A stretch of 64,000 bases of DNA from Ailurus styani (lineage: Eukaryota; Chordata; Mammalia; Carnivora; Ailuridae), in assembly GCA_002007465.1 (NCBI GenBank), contig LNAC01000681.1:248001-312000 (forward strand). Direction: 5' to 3'. The notes below the pieces were generated by a model, which did not search any database, had not been told where the DNA came from, and saw nothing but the letters and a program-made list of their open reading frames with translations. The translations under genes were made by a program, and so were the position numbers. Of the stretch, positions 1 through 10,935 are shown in pieces. How positions within the stretch are numbered: position 1 is the first letter of the stretch; each line of letters opens with the position of its first letter.

Positions 1-464
1 TGGGGCTGGGTGATGAGCCCGGGAGGGGGATGTCTGGTTGAAGACGGAAATTGCATAGGGTGAACGGTGGCCAGCCCTTCCCTGTCCTCAGCACATCTGC
101 ATAAAGGAGCACGCTAACCACCCAAGTGCGTCTCATTCAGTCGTGGCCAAGCAGGGTCAGGCTGGGAGCTTCAGGGACAAGCTTCACAGCTGTGGTCCAC
201 GCCCTGACCAGCCATGCTCCAAAACTCCAGACATGCCCATGTCTCCGTTGCCTAACCCATAAAAGGGAGAAAGCAGCCCCCACCTGCTGTGTTTTCTGTG
301 ATCATTAAACGGACAATACTGAAAGAAAGAGAGTGGCAGTTGTTCAGGGATCTAGGAGGGAGACGCGAGGGTGGTTAGAAGCAGCAGCAGAGGCAGACCA
401 TGCCAAACTTGAGGGCAAAACCCAGCTTCACACTGAATACTCTGTGGACATGAAAAGTGCCTAC
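1..464. other. Single-copy non-coding sequence
   Basis: No repeat family, RNA gene or convincing coding frame was recognised. A short plus-strand frame from 126 has no family resemblance and no splice context. Confidence 0.4.
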
Positions 465-745
465 AAGCTATTTATTCTGAGCGTCAAGAAGCAAATGGGC
501 TGGTGACATCCCAGGACAATCACGGTGACAGCCAGCACCTGTCCAGCGTTTCTAAATGCCTGACCACCCCATCTCATCACTCCTTCCCAGCAGTCTGGCC
601 CAAACTGGTTTGAGCACCCTAATTTTATAGAAGAGAAAATGGAGGCCCAGGGTTTGATGCTCAAGTTCACAAGGGTAGTGAGTGTGAGAGCTGGGTGGGG
701 CACCTGGGCAGGTGACAGACGGTGTGCTCTTGACCACTATACTTC
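465..745 (-). repeat. MIR SINE, antisense
   Basis: Old mammalian MIR. The conserved core reads 'gaaaatggaggcccag', followed by 'aagttcacaagggtagtgag' and 'gagctgg'. The far end 'tgtgctcttgaccactatac' matches the reversed MIR 5' end. It is strongly diverged, as expected for this family. Confidence 0.7.
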
Positions 746-3379
746 CCTGTTTCTCAACTTGCAGGAATGGTGGGGCAGCCCCCTGTCCCAAGGGCACCTG
801 TGCACCTGTTCCACAGGGTGGCCTCCTCCTTGCCTCTCTCCCAGACACAGCCCTCCCTGACAGGCCAGCCCCCTTTTCCTCCCGGAGGTGGTGGCTTCTG
901 GCACTGGCATTCTGGGGTCTGGAGACAGCAGCAGACTGGGAAGGACACATCTAATGGGGCTTCATGAATGACCACTGCTTAGTTGAGCGGAATGCTCCAT
1001 GAAAATCTGGCTCTGGTCCCTTGACTCAGAAACATTTGGGGACACTTCAGATACGAACCTAAAGAGCATGGCCTATCAACTAAAAGGGTCTTATGTCTTG
1101 TAGAATGAGTAGTTCATTTCTGCCTACCTTAATGGGCTTTAGCCAAACCACTATTGACCAATGGTGATGACCAGCACTTTGGGACATCTTAGATGCTGCC
1201 AGCTATGGTATCCTTGGTCCCCAGTTACATCTGGCCCCATCGCTACTTTTTCCACTAGCCGAGGCACTCTCATCCCCAGTGACTGGAATACTGAAGTTCA
1301 CCTGCCCATGAGCCCACCTGCCCATGGAGCCCACCTGCTGGGCGTCAATCCAGGCAGCTGAAATAGGTGCCGATCTTGGGGGCAAGAGGGCCTCCAAGGT
1401 CCCAGTCTTTTAGCACCAGCCCCTGGACCGCCATTATCATCAGCTTCAGGTGCCCAGAGCTGGGGCAGGTGCATGATGAGGTTGTTCAAGGGGGTCTCTA
1501 ACATCCTGACCACAGAAAAATTGAATAGAAAACACACAGAAGACACAGAGAACACTCACACCACTCGAGAGCCCACGTGTAAGGAGGTGTAAGAATTTAC
1601 TTTATGTCAAAGTACAAGGCAAGTGAGGAGAATGAAGACAGAGATGAGCTGAGCTTCCCAACAGATGGCCGCTGAGGGGGTGGACATGGGGGAAGTCTCT
1701 CCCCCCGCATAGATGGGATCTATGCTTCTGTGTGGGCAGTTGTTCAGCCTGGAGCGGTTTGTTCAGCAGGCCCCCCTGAAGATCCTCCTCCTCTTTTCTC
1801 TTTATTTGGTCATGGTTCGTGGGGGAGAAAAAATGAAAGTCCTGGACATTTGTTTCCTAACCAATTCAATTATCTTTGGCTATCACCTGTATCATCTTGA
1901 ATGCAAGGCCCTTCATAGAGAAGGGTGTTGCAGTGGTATGTGAGTTTGCTGCTGTTCCTCTCCCTCTCCCTCGCTCTGCTCAAGTGCGCTGTTTACCTCT
2001 CCTGGAAAGCTGGTCCTGTGGCTCAGTCTTCTTCATTCAACAAATACTTCCAGTGCTTTTCCTCTTCCCGTCCTAGGCAAACCAACAATGCTCCCTGTCC
2101 TAAAGAGTGTCCAGCCACACTCCGTATATTTCCCTCTCTTACTCATGGCTCTCTTTCTTTCCCGATTCTTTGAAGACCTCTGGTGTAAGCAGCTCAACTC
2201 ATCTTATACTTTCCCAAGAAAGTCAACTAAGCAAATTCACGGAGAGTGGGGGGATAGTTCAGACTCTGTCTACATCTGCTCAACTCAGATGCTCAATTAA
2301 TGTCCCCAGAAAATAAAACAGAAATCAAAGTAAATATCCCAAAGTTATAGTTTATGATGTGCTACTAAAATGCTACTCCTTTTTCTCTTCTCTAAACTCA
2401 ACCGTAGAATTGTAGAATATTAGTTGACTTTGTGGCAACAAATGACTCTTTATTTCTCTGCGACTGAAATTTTATGGTCACCCTGGCCTAGCCCTTTGCC
2501 TGTGCTCACACATATCAGTGCAGAGAATTTGGGGCAGGGGAAGGGAGGTGGTTTCTGAATATGGGTAAGACTCCAAACAGATTCTGCTAATCTCGGGGTT
2601 TGGTGAAACTCTTTGCTCAGAAACTTTACAGCCAGTGGGAATTGATGCTTTGTGTTTGCTCTTCAAATAAAAGAACATTGGAGGTAGAGAGGGCATTTTC
2701 AGTGGAGCTGCTGACTTTTGAAATCTCGAGCCTTCTTCCTTATCAGGCCTGTTTATTACAGGTTTCATAAATGTTTTATGAGGGAATGGTGAGGCCCTGC
2801 TGACTAGGGGTGGTGGCAGCTGTCTCCAACTTTCCACATTGTTGACAAGATCAAAGGACAGATTTACCACCTCATAAGATGGGGTGGATAAGATAGGGTG
2901 GAATCCCGGGTTGACTTCTTGCCTCCATGCACACGGGCAAACAAAATGGGCTTGATCTGGTGCCGTGTTCTTCCCTTTGCATCATTTGTAGAACCTTCTG
3001 GACCTCCCAGGCAATTCCTGCCCCAGGAAGCCAACTACTCTCTCTCCTTAACACTTTAAGACATGAAAAAGAAAAAGTGTATACGTTAAAAGATTTAAAT
3101 TATCTGAGCACTTCAGTTTTCACTCTATTCATATGAGTGACAGTCATTTAAAAATATGTACAATGGAAAAGAGGAAAAACTGGGTGACTGAAAATAATTT
3201 ATGGTCAAATAAATCATCTCTAGAACATTTATATTTTCAGGTAGAGAAATTGTATTGACTTTATTTCCAGCCATTGTTGACATTTTACTGCAATTGCCTT
3301 GACAATCTTTGAGAATGTTCTTTTAATCTCTGTCATTATTATTGGAGACTTCCCTTATCACTAGAAAATAATAATTATT
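746..3379. other. Single-copy non-coding sequence
   Basis: About 2.6 kb with no recognised repeat and no gene. All frames are short (132 codons or fewer), overlap on both strands and show no protein family. 800-900 is GC-rich and gives overlapping chance frames in several phases. Confidence 0.45.
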
Positions 3380-3381
3380 CT

Positions 3382-3454
<73 letters not shown>

Positions 3455-3552
3455 TTCTTCTTCTCCTTCTCCTTCTCCTTCTTCTTCTTCTTCTTCTTCT
3501 TCTTCTTCTTCTTCTTCTTCTTCTTCTTCTTCTTCTCCTTCTTCTTCTTCTG
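3380..3552. repeat. Compound (CTTT)n/(CTT)n microsatellite
   Basis: A 170-bp pure polypyrimidine tract. A (TTTC)n block of about 70 bp is followed by (TTC)n with CTCCTT interruptions. Read on the minus strand it encodes the poly-Glu and poly-Lys tails of spurious frames. Its homopurine/homopyrimidine mirror symmetry is the type that can form triplex (H-) DNA. Confidence 0.97.
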
Positions 3553-5299
3553 AGACAGAGGGAAGAGTTCTCTCTGAATCAAAAGAAGTTTCTCTGATTT
3601 TCCAGAAATACCATGCCATTCAGCTTCTCTGTAACTCAGAGATGGATTGGCACTGAGGTTCTGCCTGCAGCCAGACCATCTCAGGGAAGGTTTGGTATGT
3701 TCTGGCAGTGGTAGGCACACAGTGAGGTAATTCGTTCCAGTGGCTAAAGTCTGTCCCCAGCAAAGTATTAAGGGGCTAACTTGTAATCCACATTGTTCTA
3801 GAAGGTTGTACAGCAGATCCCAAGAAAACTGGTGAAGATAGCTGTGCTTACCTTGACTTTGTATTTCCTTCACTCTAAACTCTGTTCTCCCCATCCTGAG
3901 GCTCTCCCCTTCCCCTGAGCTCCCTGATTTCTCTCTGCTGGGCTGCCTGCTCTCCCCACGTGCCCACCACCCACTCATTCCTCCCCCACAGCTCTGCCTT
4001 CCTTCCAGGGCAGGCTTTCCTACTTTATCTGCTCTTCCAAGTGCATCTGCTGTGTGTCCTGAGGCCACTCAAATCCCCACAAAGGTGAGGCTGCCACACA
4101 GCTCTCATTTATCAGAGCTACTCAAATTTGTGCATTTGTAGGGTGTTGAATGGTAATGGTGGCGCTTACACCATTAGCTGGGGATCCCTCCATGTGCCCC
4201 TCAACCACGCACGTTAATTCAGACCATTGCTCTATGAATTGCTGTTGTCTTTCAAGCCACCTCTGTCCTTGGTCTTTTGCACCTGGGTCCAGGCCCAGGG
4301 CACATGCAGTGATGGCACAGACTGAGAAACACGCCCCTTCCCCAGATCTGGGCAGGGGCCAGGGTCACATTCCATCTCCTAACATGCATTTGGAGGGACA
4401 AATGTGTACTCGAGTTCTGTAAATGGTTCTCACCGGTAATGTGGGATTGTCATAGGGACTGAACGACCAGTCCTGGATTGGATCAGGCCTGGAGAGAGGG
4501 CGGTGGGGGGGCAGGATTTGGGGGAAAGATAAAACAGGAATGGTGGTTTTTAAAGTCCTGTCTGAAAGTTCGGAAGCAGCAGGGCATGCCTGGGAGATAG
4601 ATTTAATTCATTGTCATGGGGCAGCCTCTTCTCTCATCCCACATTTAAAATAATCCAAAAAAATATGAGGCCCAGCCCCTCTGCCTCTTCAGACATAGCA
4701 CTGGGTGCATGGAGCCCCTCTCCTTAGGAGCAGGGGGATTTCTTTAAAATGCAGATTCCTGGTCAGTAGCAAGTAAAGGTTTGGGATCTACATTTGAGCA
4801 TGGGCCCCCAGATGGTTCTGATACAGGATGCGGCTGGCGCCTTGTGAGTGCCGACCCGGTGCCATGAACAGGCCCTGCTTTGGGAGGTGGGAGGGGCATC
4901 TTCTAGTCTGTCTCCCATCTTCAGTGTGACCTGGACAAGTCATGTTGGGCCCTCAGGTCCTCACAGCTCGCACCTCACATCCCCAACACTGGCTTCAGGA
5001 TCCCAGGAGTCTGGGCTAGTATCTAGTCATGTGTTTGGTACAGATCTGGAGTACACCAGAACTTCAAGAGGTTTCATATTTATGCTTTGACTGTGAAGGC
5101 CGTATTGGCAAAGGAAGGGCTGTAACCTTTCCCCTATGGATTCATATGCCAGCCTGACCCCGGGTTCCTGCAGCCCATGGGGCCAGTTGGCCACCCTGAT
5201 GCCATTTCTGTTTTGCCAGCTGCATGCCCCTCCCCCGCAGCTCCAGGAGCAGTGTTGCGAGGTCAAGGGTTGCGGCGGGAGAGTGGGCAGCCTCTGTCC
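3553..5299. other. Single-copy non-coding sequence
   Basis: No repeat family or gene recognised. A minus-strand frame covering 3361-4068 is open only because it runs into the adjacent microsatellite. Confidence 0.4.
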
Positions 5300-5490
5300 T
5301 TTACCAGCTACCGACCTTGAGCAAATCCCTCGGCTTCTCCTAGCCTCAGCACCAGCGGGACAATAACAGAACCTCCCTCATAGGGTTTGGGGGCTTATTG
5401 AAAGGGGTTAATATACAGGAGATGCTGAGCCCTGTGCCCAGCACATCGTGAGGAACTAGAAGGCAGAGCTGTTGGTGTTGCTATTGTTAC
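5300..5490 (+). repeat. MIR SINE
   Basis: Sense MIR: 'accgaccttgagcaaatccc' matches the conserved block before the core. It continues with 'cctcatagggtttgggggct' and ends with 'agccctgtgcccagcacat', the usual MIR 3' motif. Confidence 0.75.
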
Positions 5491-6464
5491 AGCACTCTAC
5501 AGTTTACAATGAGTTTCCATGTGTACTACATGTCCATGAGATTTCCATAAATGGAATGTCCAGTCCACTGTGCAAATCAACACAGCTCTGACTTAGAGAA
5601 GTTGTGAGAGCCACGGCGCTAATTTCTGGGCACTCCAAGCCTGGCCTCTCTGATCCACAAGGATAATGTCTGATCTGCATTGAGAGAGTCCCCTGTTGTG
5701 AAAGTGTTAGGGTTCATGGTTGTAAAGTGTCTCGTGCCCATGGTAGTACTAAGTGTCTAGGAGTGGCAGGTGACAGGGGGAGCCAATAAGTGGGGGTTGT
5801 CCTCCGCAGGAGGACTGGCGGGATTACTGTGTCCCTTCCTTCCCTATCCCTCTGTCCCTGCCTCCCTGGCCACCATTCCCTATTCTGATGATGGCACAGG
5901 CACAGAAGTAGAACCAGGAAGCAAGTGGCCTCGGGTGGGGGTGGGGACAGATGCCGGTCTGGAGTACAAACTCCAAGCCAGACTTGCTACACGGGGAACT
6001 CAGTGTCCATAGCCTAGAGCCAGCACTTCTTCTGTGGCTGAGCAGCAGCCTCGGCCATGACAACCAGGGTTGTCATGGGGCTCAGGGCTGAGATCTTTGA
6101 GGAGAGAGGTGCCTAAAGAGACAAGAGCACCAAGAGGGCTCAAGGCATCCCACCTGGAGTTTGAGGCTGAACCAGTCCCTGGGAGTGCCTCAGTGACCCA
6201 AGGCCCCAGGAAGTTTCTAGGGGCTGAGAGGTGGACACAGGCCATCTCCCTTTCTCTCTAGAACCGCAAACTTCTCTGATGCAAGCCTTCTGTCCCATAG
6301 GTCCTGTTTGGAAACAGCACGGTGTTGCCTTGGAATGGTGGTCTTAGTTCCAAGCAAGTCAGGTCAGAAAGTACCAAATGTTGTGACGCTGTGTTCTACG
6401 GAGGGCACCGGCCCTTGATGGGCATTGGAAGACCAATGGGCCTCACAGCACAAGGGAGTGGATG
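5491..6464. other. Single-copy non-coding sequence
   Basis: No gene recognised. 5500-5560 faintly resembles an old MIR/L2-type tail but is too decayed to assign. Confidence 0.4.
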
Positions 6465-6688
6465 AGAAAGAAACTGAGGGGGCACCTGGGTGGCCCAGTC
6501 ATTAAGCATCTGCCTTTGGCTCAGGTCATGATCCAGCATTCTGGGATTGAGCCCCACATTGGGCTCCCTGCTCAGCAGGAAACCTGTTCTCTCTCTCCCA
6601 CTCCCCCTGCCTGTGTTCCCTCTCTTGCTGCCTCTTTCTGTCAAATAAATAGATAAACCTTAAAAAAAAATAAAAGAAAGAAACTGAG
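6465..6688 (+). mobile_element. SINEC (carnivore tRNA-derived SINE) with target duplications
   Basis: The body spans about 6479-6674: a head 'gggcacctgggtggcccagt', a tRNA-like B-box region, a pyrimidine-rich middle, 'tcaaataaatagataaa' and an A-rich tail. It is flanked by a perfect 14-bp target duplication, 'agaaagaaactgag' (6465-6478 and 6675-6688). The 'gtcattaagcatctgcc' form is the older arctoid subtype rather than the 'gggttaagcctctgcc' subtype seen at 26478 and 54858. Confidence 0.95.
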
Positions 6689-7170
6689 TCACTTCTGTGA
6701 GCACAATGGTTCCTCGTGGGGGTGTTGGGCTCAGAAGCACAATGATCGTCCTAGTTCTCCTCATGGCGGCCACACAGTTGTCCAGAGGTGTTCCAGGAGG
6801 CAGTTTCTAGGGGCCAAGGGTCTGGACTGCTCTGTCCATCTCTTGCCTGAAGGGCGTAGAATAGCTTATGTCTGCAAAAGCAAGAACTGTCCACTTGCAG
6901 GAAGCTCGTGAGCTGAGCAGCCCAGAGTGTGGGCGGTCAGGTTCTCTTTCATCAAGTGGCCGCCAGAAGCTTCGCAGACCTGCCTCGCTCAGCCCCAGGC
7001 AGACAGGCCCCTGGAGCGAGCTGGGGCTGCGATCGGCTGAGCGGGCCCCACCTTGGCCCTGTGGCCCTGGCTTTTTATGCTCAAGTCCGTGGAAGAGGCA
7101 GGGCCTGGGCTCGGGGCTGGGGTGGGGGTGTTGAATGAGGCAAAGAAGGCAACTTTTATTATCTGGGGAA
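6689..7170. other. Single-copy sequence with a GC-rich stretch
   Basis: 6930-7120 is moderately GC-rich with scattered CpG, but too short and CpG-poor to be a clear CpG island. No gene recognised. It directly precedes copy A of the paired element. Confidence 0.35.
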
Positions 7171-7483
7171 TTGTTTCCGAAACATTATCAACTCAAGTTA
7201 TTGGCCACAAATTTTCACCCGAAATCAGAGAGTAATAGGCTTTTACAGTGCAGTAAAAAGCGTATTAGCTGTTTCTGGGGTGTCTCACCTCCCATTTACT
7301 CCACCGTTTTATCAATATCGCCATAACCTGACACTTCTGGGTAGAGGACGATTGTAAAGTGTCCATAGATCCCGTAAACCACACTAAATAGAGATTAGTA
7401 TTACTACTAAGTTTAAACCCTAGTAAAAGATAATTAAATTGATGGATGTGGCTGTAAATCTCCCTTTTATCAAGGGCTCGCTC
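7171..7483 (+). promoter_or_regulatory. Copy A of a diverged duplicated element, candidate enhancer
   Basis: This 313-bp segment aligns in the same orientation with 10623-10935. Shared blocks are 'ttgtttcc.aaa.atta.caact', 'aattttcac', 'taataggctttta.ag.gcagta', 'gacactt', 'ttgtaaagtg.cc' and a later AT core (here 'gataattaaattgatgg'). About 74% of bases match in the clearest 42-base stretch, with many transitions. A near-palindrome at 7240-7260 is kept in both copies. GTAAA motifs lie at 7354, 7374, 7423 and 7454. It lacks coding potential. A regulatory role is inferred from the preserved motif layout. It might instead be two copies of a low-copy ancient repeat family, which I cannot name. 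Confidence 0.55.
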
Positions 7484-7921
7484 TCGCGCGGGCCGTCTCG
7501 AGCCTTATTATTTTACAAGCATCATTAATGCTCTAGCAGAATCGGTGCCGTCTGCTGGCTAGGGAGACAACAAGACTATCAAATATGCCCCCCAAATCTC
7601 TGCAGTCTCTCCCCTCCCTTCCCTTTTGGACTGCGGTGCTTGGCTGTGACTCAAGTCTTCGTGCCAGGACCAGTGCAGGGAATCAGGGCCCACCCTCCAG
7701 GCCGCTGTCCTGTCAGCTCCTCCGGCCCGTTAGTGGGGAGCCCTGGGTGGTTTTAAAGGCTGCCGGTTCAGGTGCCCTTGAATGCATCCTTTTCCGAGGA
7801 GCTCCTATGGGGCCCCCTGCTTTCTGCATAGAGTGCCTTAGGGGGCAAATAATGCTGCTTTGGGGGGGCTTAAAACTACTAAACCATGACTCGGGGAGGC
7901 AGCTGAAACACAAACTTAGTT
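7484..7921. other. Single-copy sequence, CpG-dense at its start
   Basis: 7479-7500 carries six CpG dinucleotides in 22 bp, immediately after copy A. The remainder has no recognised repeat or gene. The 120-codon frame from 7585 has no family resemblance. Confidence 0.4.
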
Positions 7922-8073
7922 TTTTAAAAAAAGATTTATTTATTTAATCCAGAATGGGGGGAGGGACAGAGGAAAAGGATCCCCAAGCAGACTCCCTGCT
8001 GACCCACAAGACCGGGACCTGAGCCGAAACCAGGAGTCGGGTGCTCGACCGACCACGCCACCCGCGTGCCCAG
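7922..8073 (-). mobile_element. SINEC, antisense
   Basis: Reads 'ttttttaaaaaaagattta' at the tail side and later 'aagcagactccctgctga', then 'cgggacctgagccg' and 'ctcgaccgaccacgccaccc', the reversed SINEC head. Shortened in its middle. No convincing target duplication was found. Confidence 0.85.
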
Positions 8074-8080
8074 CAAATGT

Positions 8081-8176
8081 ACATGTCCACCAGCTAATCC
8101 CAGTCTCAGTCGATGGCAAAAACTCGGGCAATGGCAAAACCCACATGTCCACCAGCTAATCCAAACCTCAGTTAAG
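8081..8176. repeat. Partial tandem duplication, 62-bp period
   Basis: 'acatgtccaccagctaatcc' at 8081 recurs at 8143, followed by the similar 'cagtctcagt' and 'aaacctcagt'. A smaller repeat of 'atggcaaaa' lies inside the unit. It abuts the end of the antisense SINEC. Confidence 0.8.
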
Positions 8177-9914
8177 GCCTGGGCTGAAACTGTGGGCCTG
8201 GGATCCGCTCTGGTCAGGGGCAGAACTCCCAAGCAGAGAGTCCAGGAGTCTGCCAAAAGCTTGTCCTCCATCTGGTCCCTTCTCTCCAGGGCCACTGGAA
8301 CGAAGGGACATCTGCTTCTTGCCACCAATCCGTTTCCCTTCCAAGGCAGTGTTGGTAGCCAGATGCCTGACCCTCAGCAGGTGGAGTAGCTAGCGGCAGG
8401 GGTGGGCTTTGTGTCTCTGGCCTTACCCTGGTCTGGCAGCCACCCTGGGGCTCCAGGTCCCACCCAGAGTTAGGTGGTGGCTTCTCTCGGCATTGGTCTT
8501 TCTGGACCTCCCAGAGGTCCCATCTGCCTACAGAAGGGACTTCCTTAGGTATTTCCAATGCATTTTGGAATCCCAGTTAGCCAGCACCCAGTTGTGTATG
8601 GAGTAGAGATCCTGGGGGCCAAGACTCTTCTGCGTACCTGCCCCTGACCTTGGCAGTGACCCTGAATTGAGCCTGTGGGTAACTGCGCTTGGGGCTGTGC
8701 AAGTGCGTTGCCTGACAAGGCCAAGTTCTCGGGCCCCTGGGCGAGCCTCGATCTTTGGCTGGCCTTGACTGCAGAAACGGGAACACGAACAAGGAAATAG
8801 TCCCACAGAGGAGTCATCTGGGAGAGACTGGATTTGCCCACAGCAGATAAACACAATTTTTTTTTTCTTTTTATTGCCTAAAGCTAAGTGATATGTACCT
8901 TGGTTGGAATTAGCAGGCTGAAAGTTCAGGAGATAAGCAGCTTCTCCTGGCGTGAGTGATCAGCAGGCTCGGCAGTGGGGTCTTGTTTTGGGAGGACTCA
9001 CCTTTTGAACCTGGGGCCTGATTCCCCTTGGCTGTTTCATAATCTCCAGCGGCAGGGAGTGTGAGCAGAGAGGACATGCTGGGCCCAGTCACAGGGCCGC
9101 ACCTCAGCGTACAAAGCTGGTGTGATTTTGTCCCTGAGTTCACGTTGGGCTGGGCCACTCCACAGGACGGCAGAAGTACTTAGGGTCCTGTTGTGTGCTG
9201 GATCCCAGGGCTCCAGAAGCTTCTTCAGCCCCAAGGCCCGCCTTCAGGGAGCTCAGAACCCAACGTGGCGCTTAACAGCAAGCTCATAAACCCTGCTTCT
9301 GTTTATGGTGTTTCTGGAGAAATGTGGCCTCAGTTTGGATGAGGTCATGTTGAGTGCTTGAAATTTCTGGGCGCCCTTGTTACAAGGCTGTTTCTTGGGG
9401 CCACCCCCCAGGACTGCTGTGCAAAGACCCACATCTATTCAGGTTGGGGAACTTGGCCCCGTAGTGTGAAAACAAAGAACCATAGTCTCAGAAGTGAAAA
9501 ACTCACATCGTCGTTTACAGAGAGGCTGATGCAGGCAAGAGAGCTTTATGTCTCTTTATGTTGTGTAAACAAGCAGGTGGTTGTACTTGATGAAGGCACG
9601 GTCAGCCGCGAATGAATGAACCTCCCCTGCTTGGAACACTCGAGCGTTTTGCTATGACAAGCACAGGACCACGAAAACCAATCTGCAGAAATGTACACAC
9701 AGCACGTGGTGCGTACCCATCGACTCACAGACTCCTGGGCCAGGAGGAGGCACTGGGATCCCTGGGCTAAGAACCAGGCTGAGGCCTGAAGAGAAAAGAC
9801 TCTGGTGCCCTTAGCACAGAGATGTCTGTTTTCAAAAGGTTTTAATAAAAATGATTTCTCTGGTTCAGAGTCTACTCATTTAGCACCTTGTTCTATGGGT
9901 CTTTATGAAATACA
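8177..9914. other. Single-copy non-coding sequence
   Basis: About 1.7 kb with no recognised repeat. Several overlapping frames of 65-130 codons occur on both strands because the sequence is GC-rich. None resembles a known protein or has splice signals that would connect it. Confidence 0.4.
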
Positions 9915-10035
9915 TCTGTGCCAAGCATGCTTCCGGGCTCCCAGGATATCACGGAGCAAAACCCCCCTTCCTGGACCTTGCAGAGCTCCCAGGGGAGCTA
10001 GGAGACACGTGAACATAGCGTGCAGCATGGGGTGA
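9915..10035. repeat. Diverged L2-type LINE fragment
   Basis: 'tgccaagcatgcttccgggc' followed by 'ggatatcacggagcaaaa' and 'ggaccttgcagagctcccag' fits the familiar L2 pattern of a 'gcactgttctaggtgctgg', 'acaaa' and 'gccctcatggagctt' series. Orientation left open. Confidence 0.5.
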
Positions 10036-10622
10036 CGCACAGACGCCACAGGGTCCTCAGCTAGCCTCCACGCTCCCCATCCTGCTGTGTGTGTATGTAT
10101 GTGTATGTGTGCATGTACGCAAGCATGGGTGTACATATGTGTGCACTGTGGGCACACAGAACCATCGAACTTTCTCCCAAACCCGCTCTTGCCCGCAAAC
10201 TCCCAGCCTCCCGCCCTGGAAAATTACAACCTTGAAGAACTGAGCATAGGACATACATTATTTTTTTTTCTCTTGCAGGATATTTTCCAATTACATGAAC
10301 GTGTGCCACATTTGAAATTAGGCTCCTTGAAAGAGTAGCCTGTGTGGTCCTTTCTGGAGTGGAGGGAAGAGGAGAAAGAAAGAACAGAGAGAGCCACAAC
10401 AAAAAGGAAAATAATGACAGCCGCAAACAACCCCAGGTGCTATGACCCAAGCCAAACTCTGGAAGGTGGCGGCCGGGGCAGACCGTCGAATGCTCTCGGT
10501 GCTTAAGCTAATAAACGCGACTATCTTGAAGAGTAAACACCATGCTGTTTTGCCAACTATTAGATTTTTACTACTCTCCAATAAAGTGAGTGCATTATTC
10601 ATTTCAAATAATATGCCACTTC
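10036..10622. other. Single-copy sequence with a TG-rich patch
   Basis: 10086-10145 is a degenerate TG/TATG/CATG tract. The rest is single copy. 10430-10620 is AT-rich and leads into copy B of the paired element. No gene recognised. Confidence 0.4.
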
Positions 10623-10935
10623 TTGTTTCCTAAAGATTAGCAACTGAAAGAGATGTCAACAATTTTCACTCTTTAAATTAAGTATAATAGGCTTTTATAG
10701 CGCAGTATAAAGATATCGAAGGGAAAGGCTGCAATTGCAAGCTTGATTTTCCCTTTATCTATCCATACAGCCCCAATTTGACACTTGGGAGCAGAGGAAG
10801 CTTGTAAAGTGCCCGCAGACCCCATAAAGCCGGTGACACTTGGATTAGACTTACGGCTCACTTTGGGGACCGTAAAGTGATAATTTAATTAACTAATGGG
10901 GCCGTAAGCACGAGGGTTTATCTAATGAGTTCGCT
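10623..10935 (+). promoter_or_regulatory. Copy B of a diverged duplicated element, candidate enhancer
   Basis: Homologue of 7171-7483, 3.45 kb downstream, in the same orientation and of the same length. The near-palindrome (10692-10712) differs from copy A at a few positions but stays self-complementary with a one-base bulge. The motif after 'ttgtaaagtg' (10804) is again exactly 20 bp downstream, here as CCCATAAAG (10821-10829). Further CGTAAAG (10871) and CCGTAAG (10902) motifs follow, with a TTAATTAACTAATGG AT core between them. Neither copy has an open frame of interest. The pair could be paralogous enhancers or relics of an ancient repeat. Function is inference. Confidence 0.55.

Noticed and set aside
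3361..4068. 235-codon minus-strand open frame
   Set aside because: Its C-terminal third is poly-Lys/Glu from the CTT/CTTT microsatellite and the rest has no recognisable family.
6479..6560. tRNA gene (A- and B-box-like sequence)
   Set aside because: It is the tRNA-derived head of a SINEC, repeated many times in the window with target duplications and a poly-A tail.
10258..10338. Polypyrimidine tract followed by 'cttgcag' and a short open frame, resembling a splice acceptor and last exon
   Set aside because: The encoded 20-odd residues match nothing and no donor or upstream exon is identifiable.
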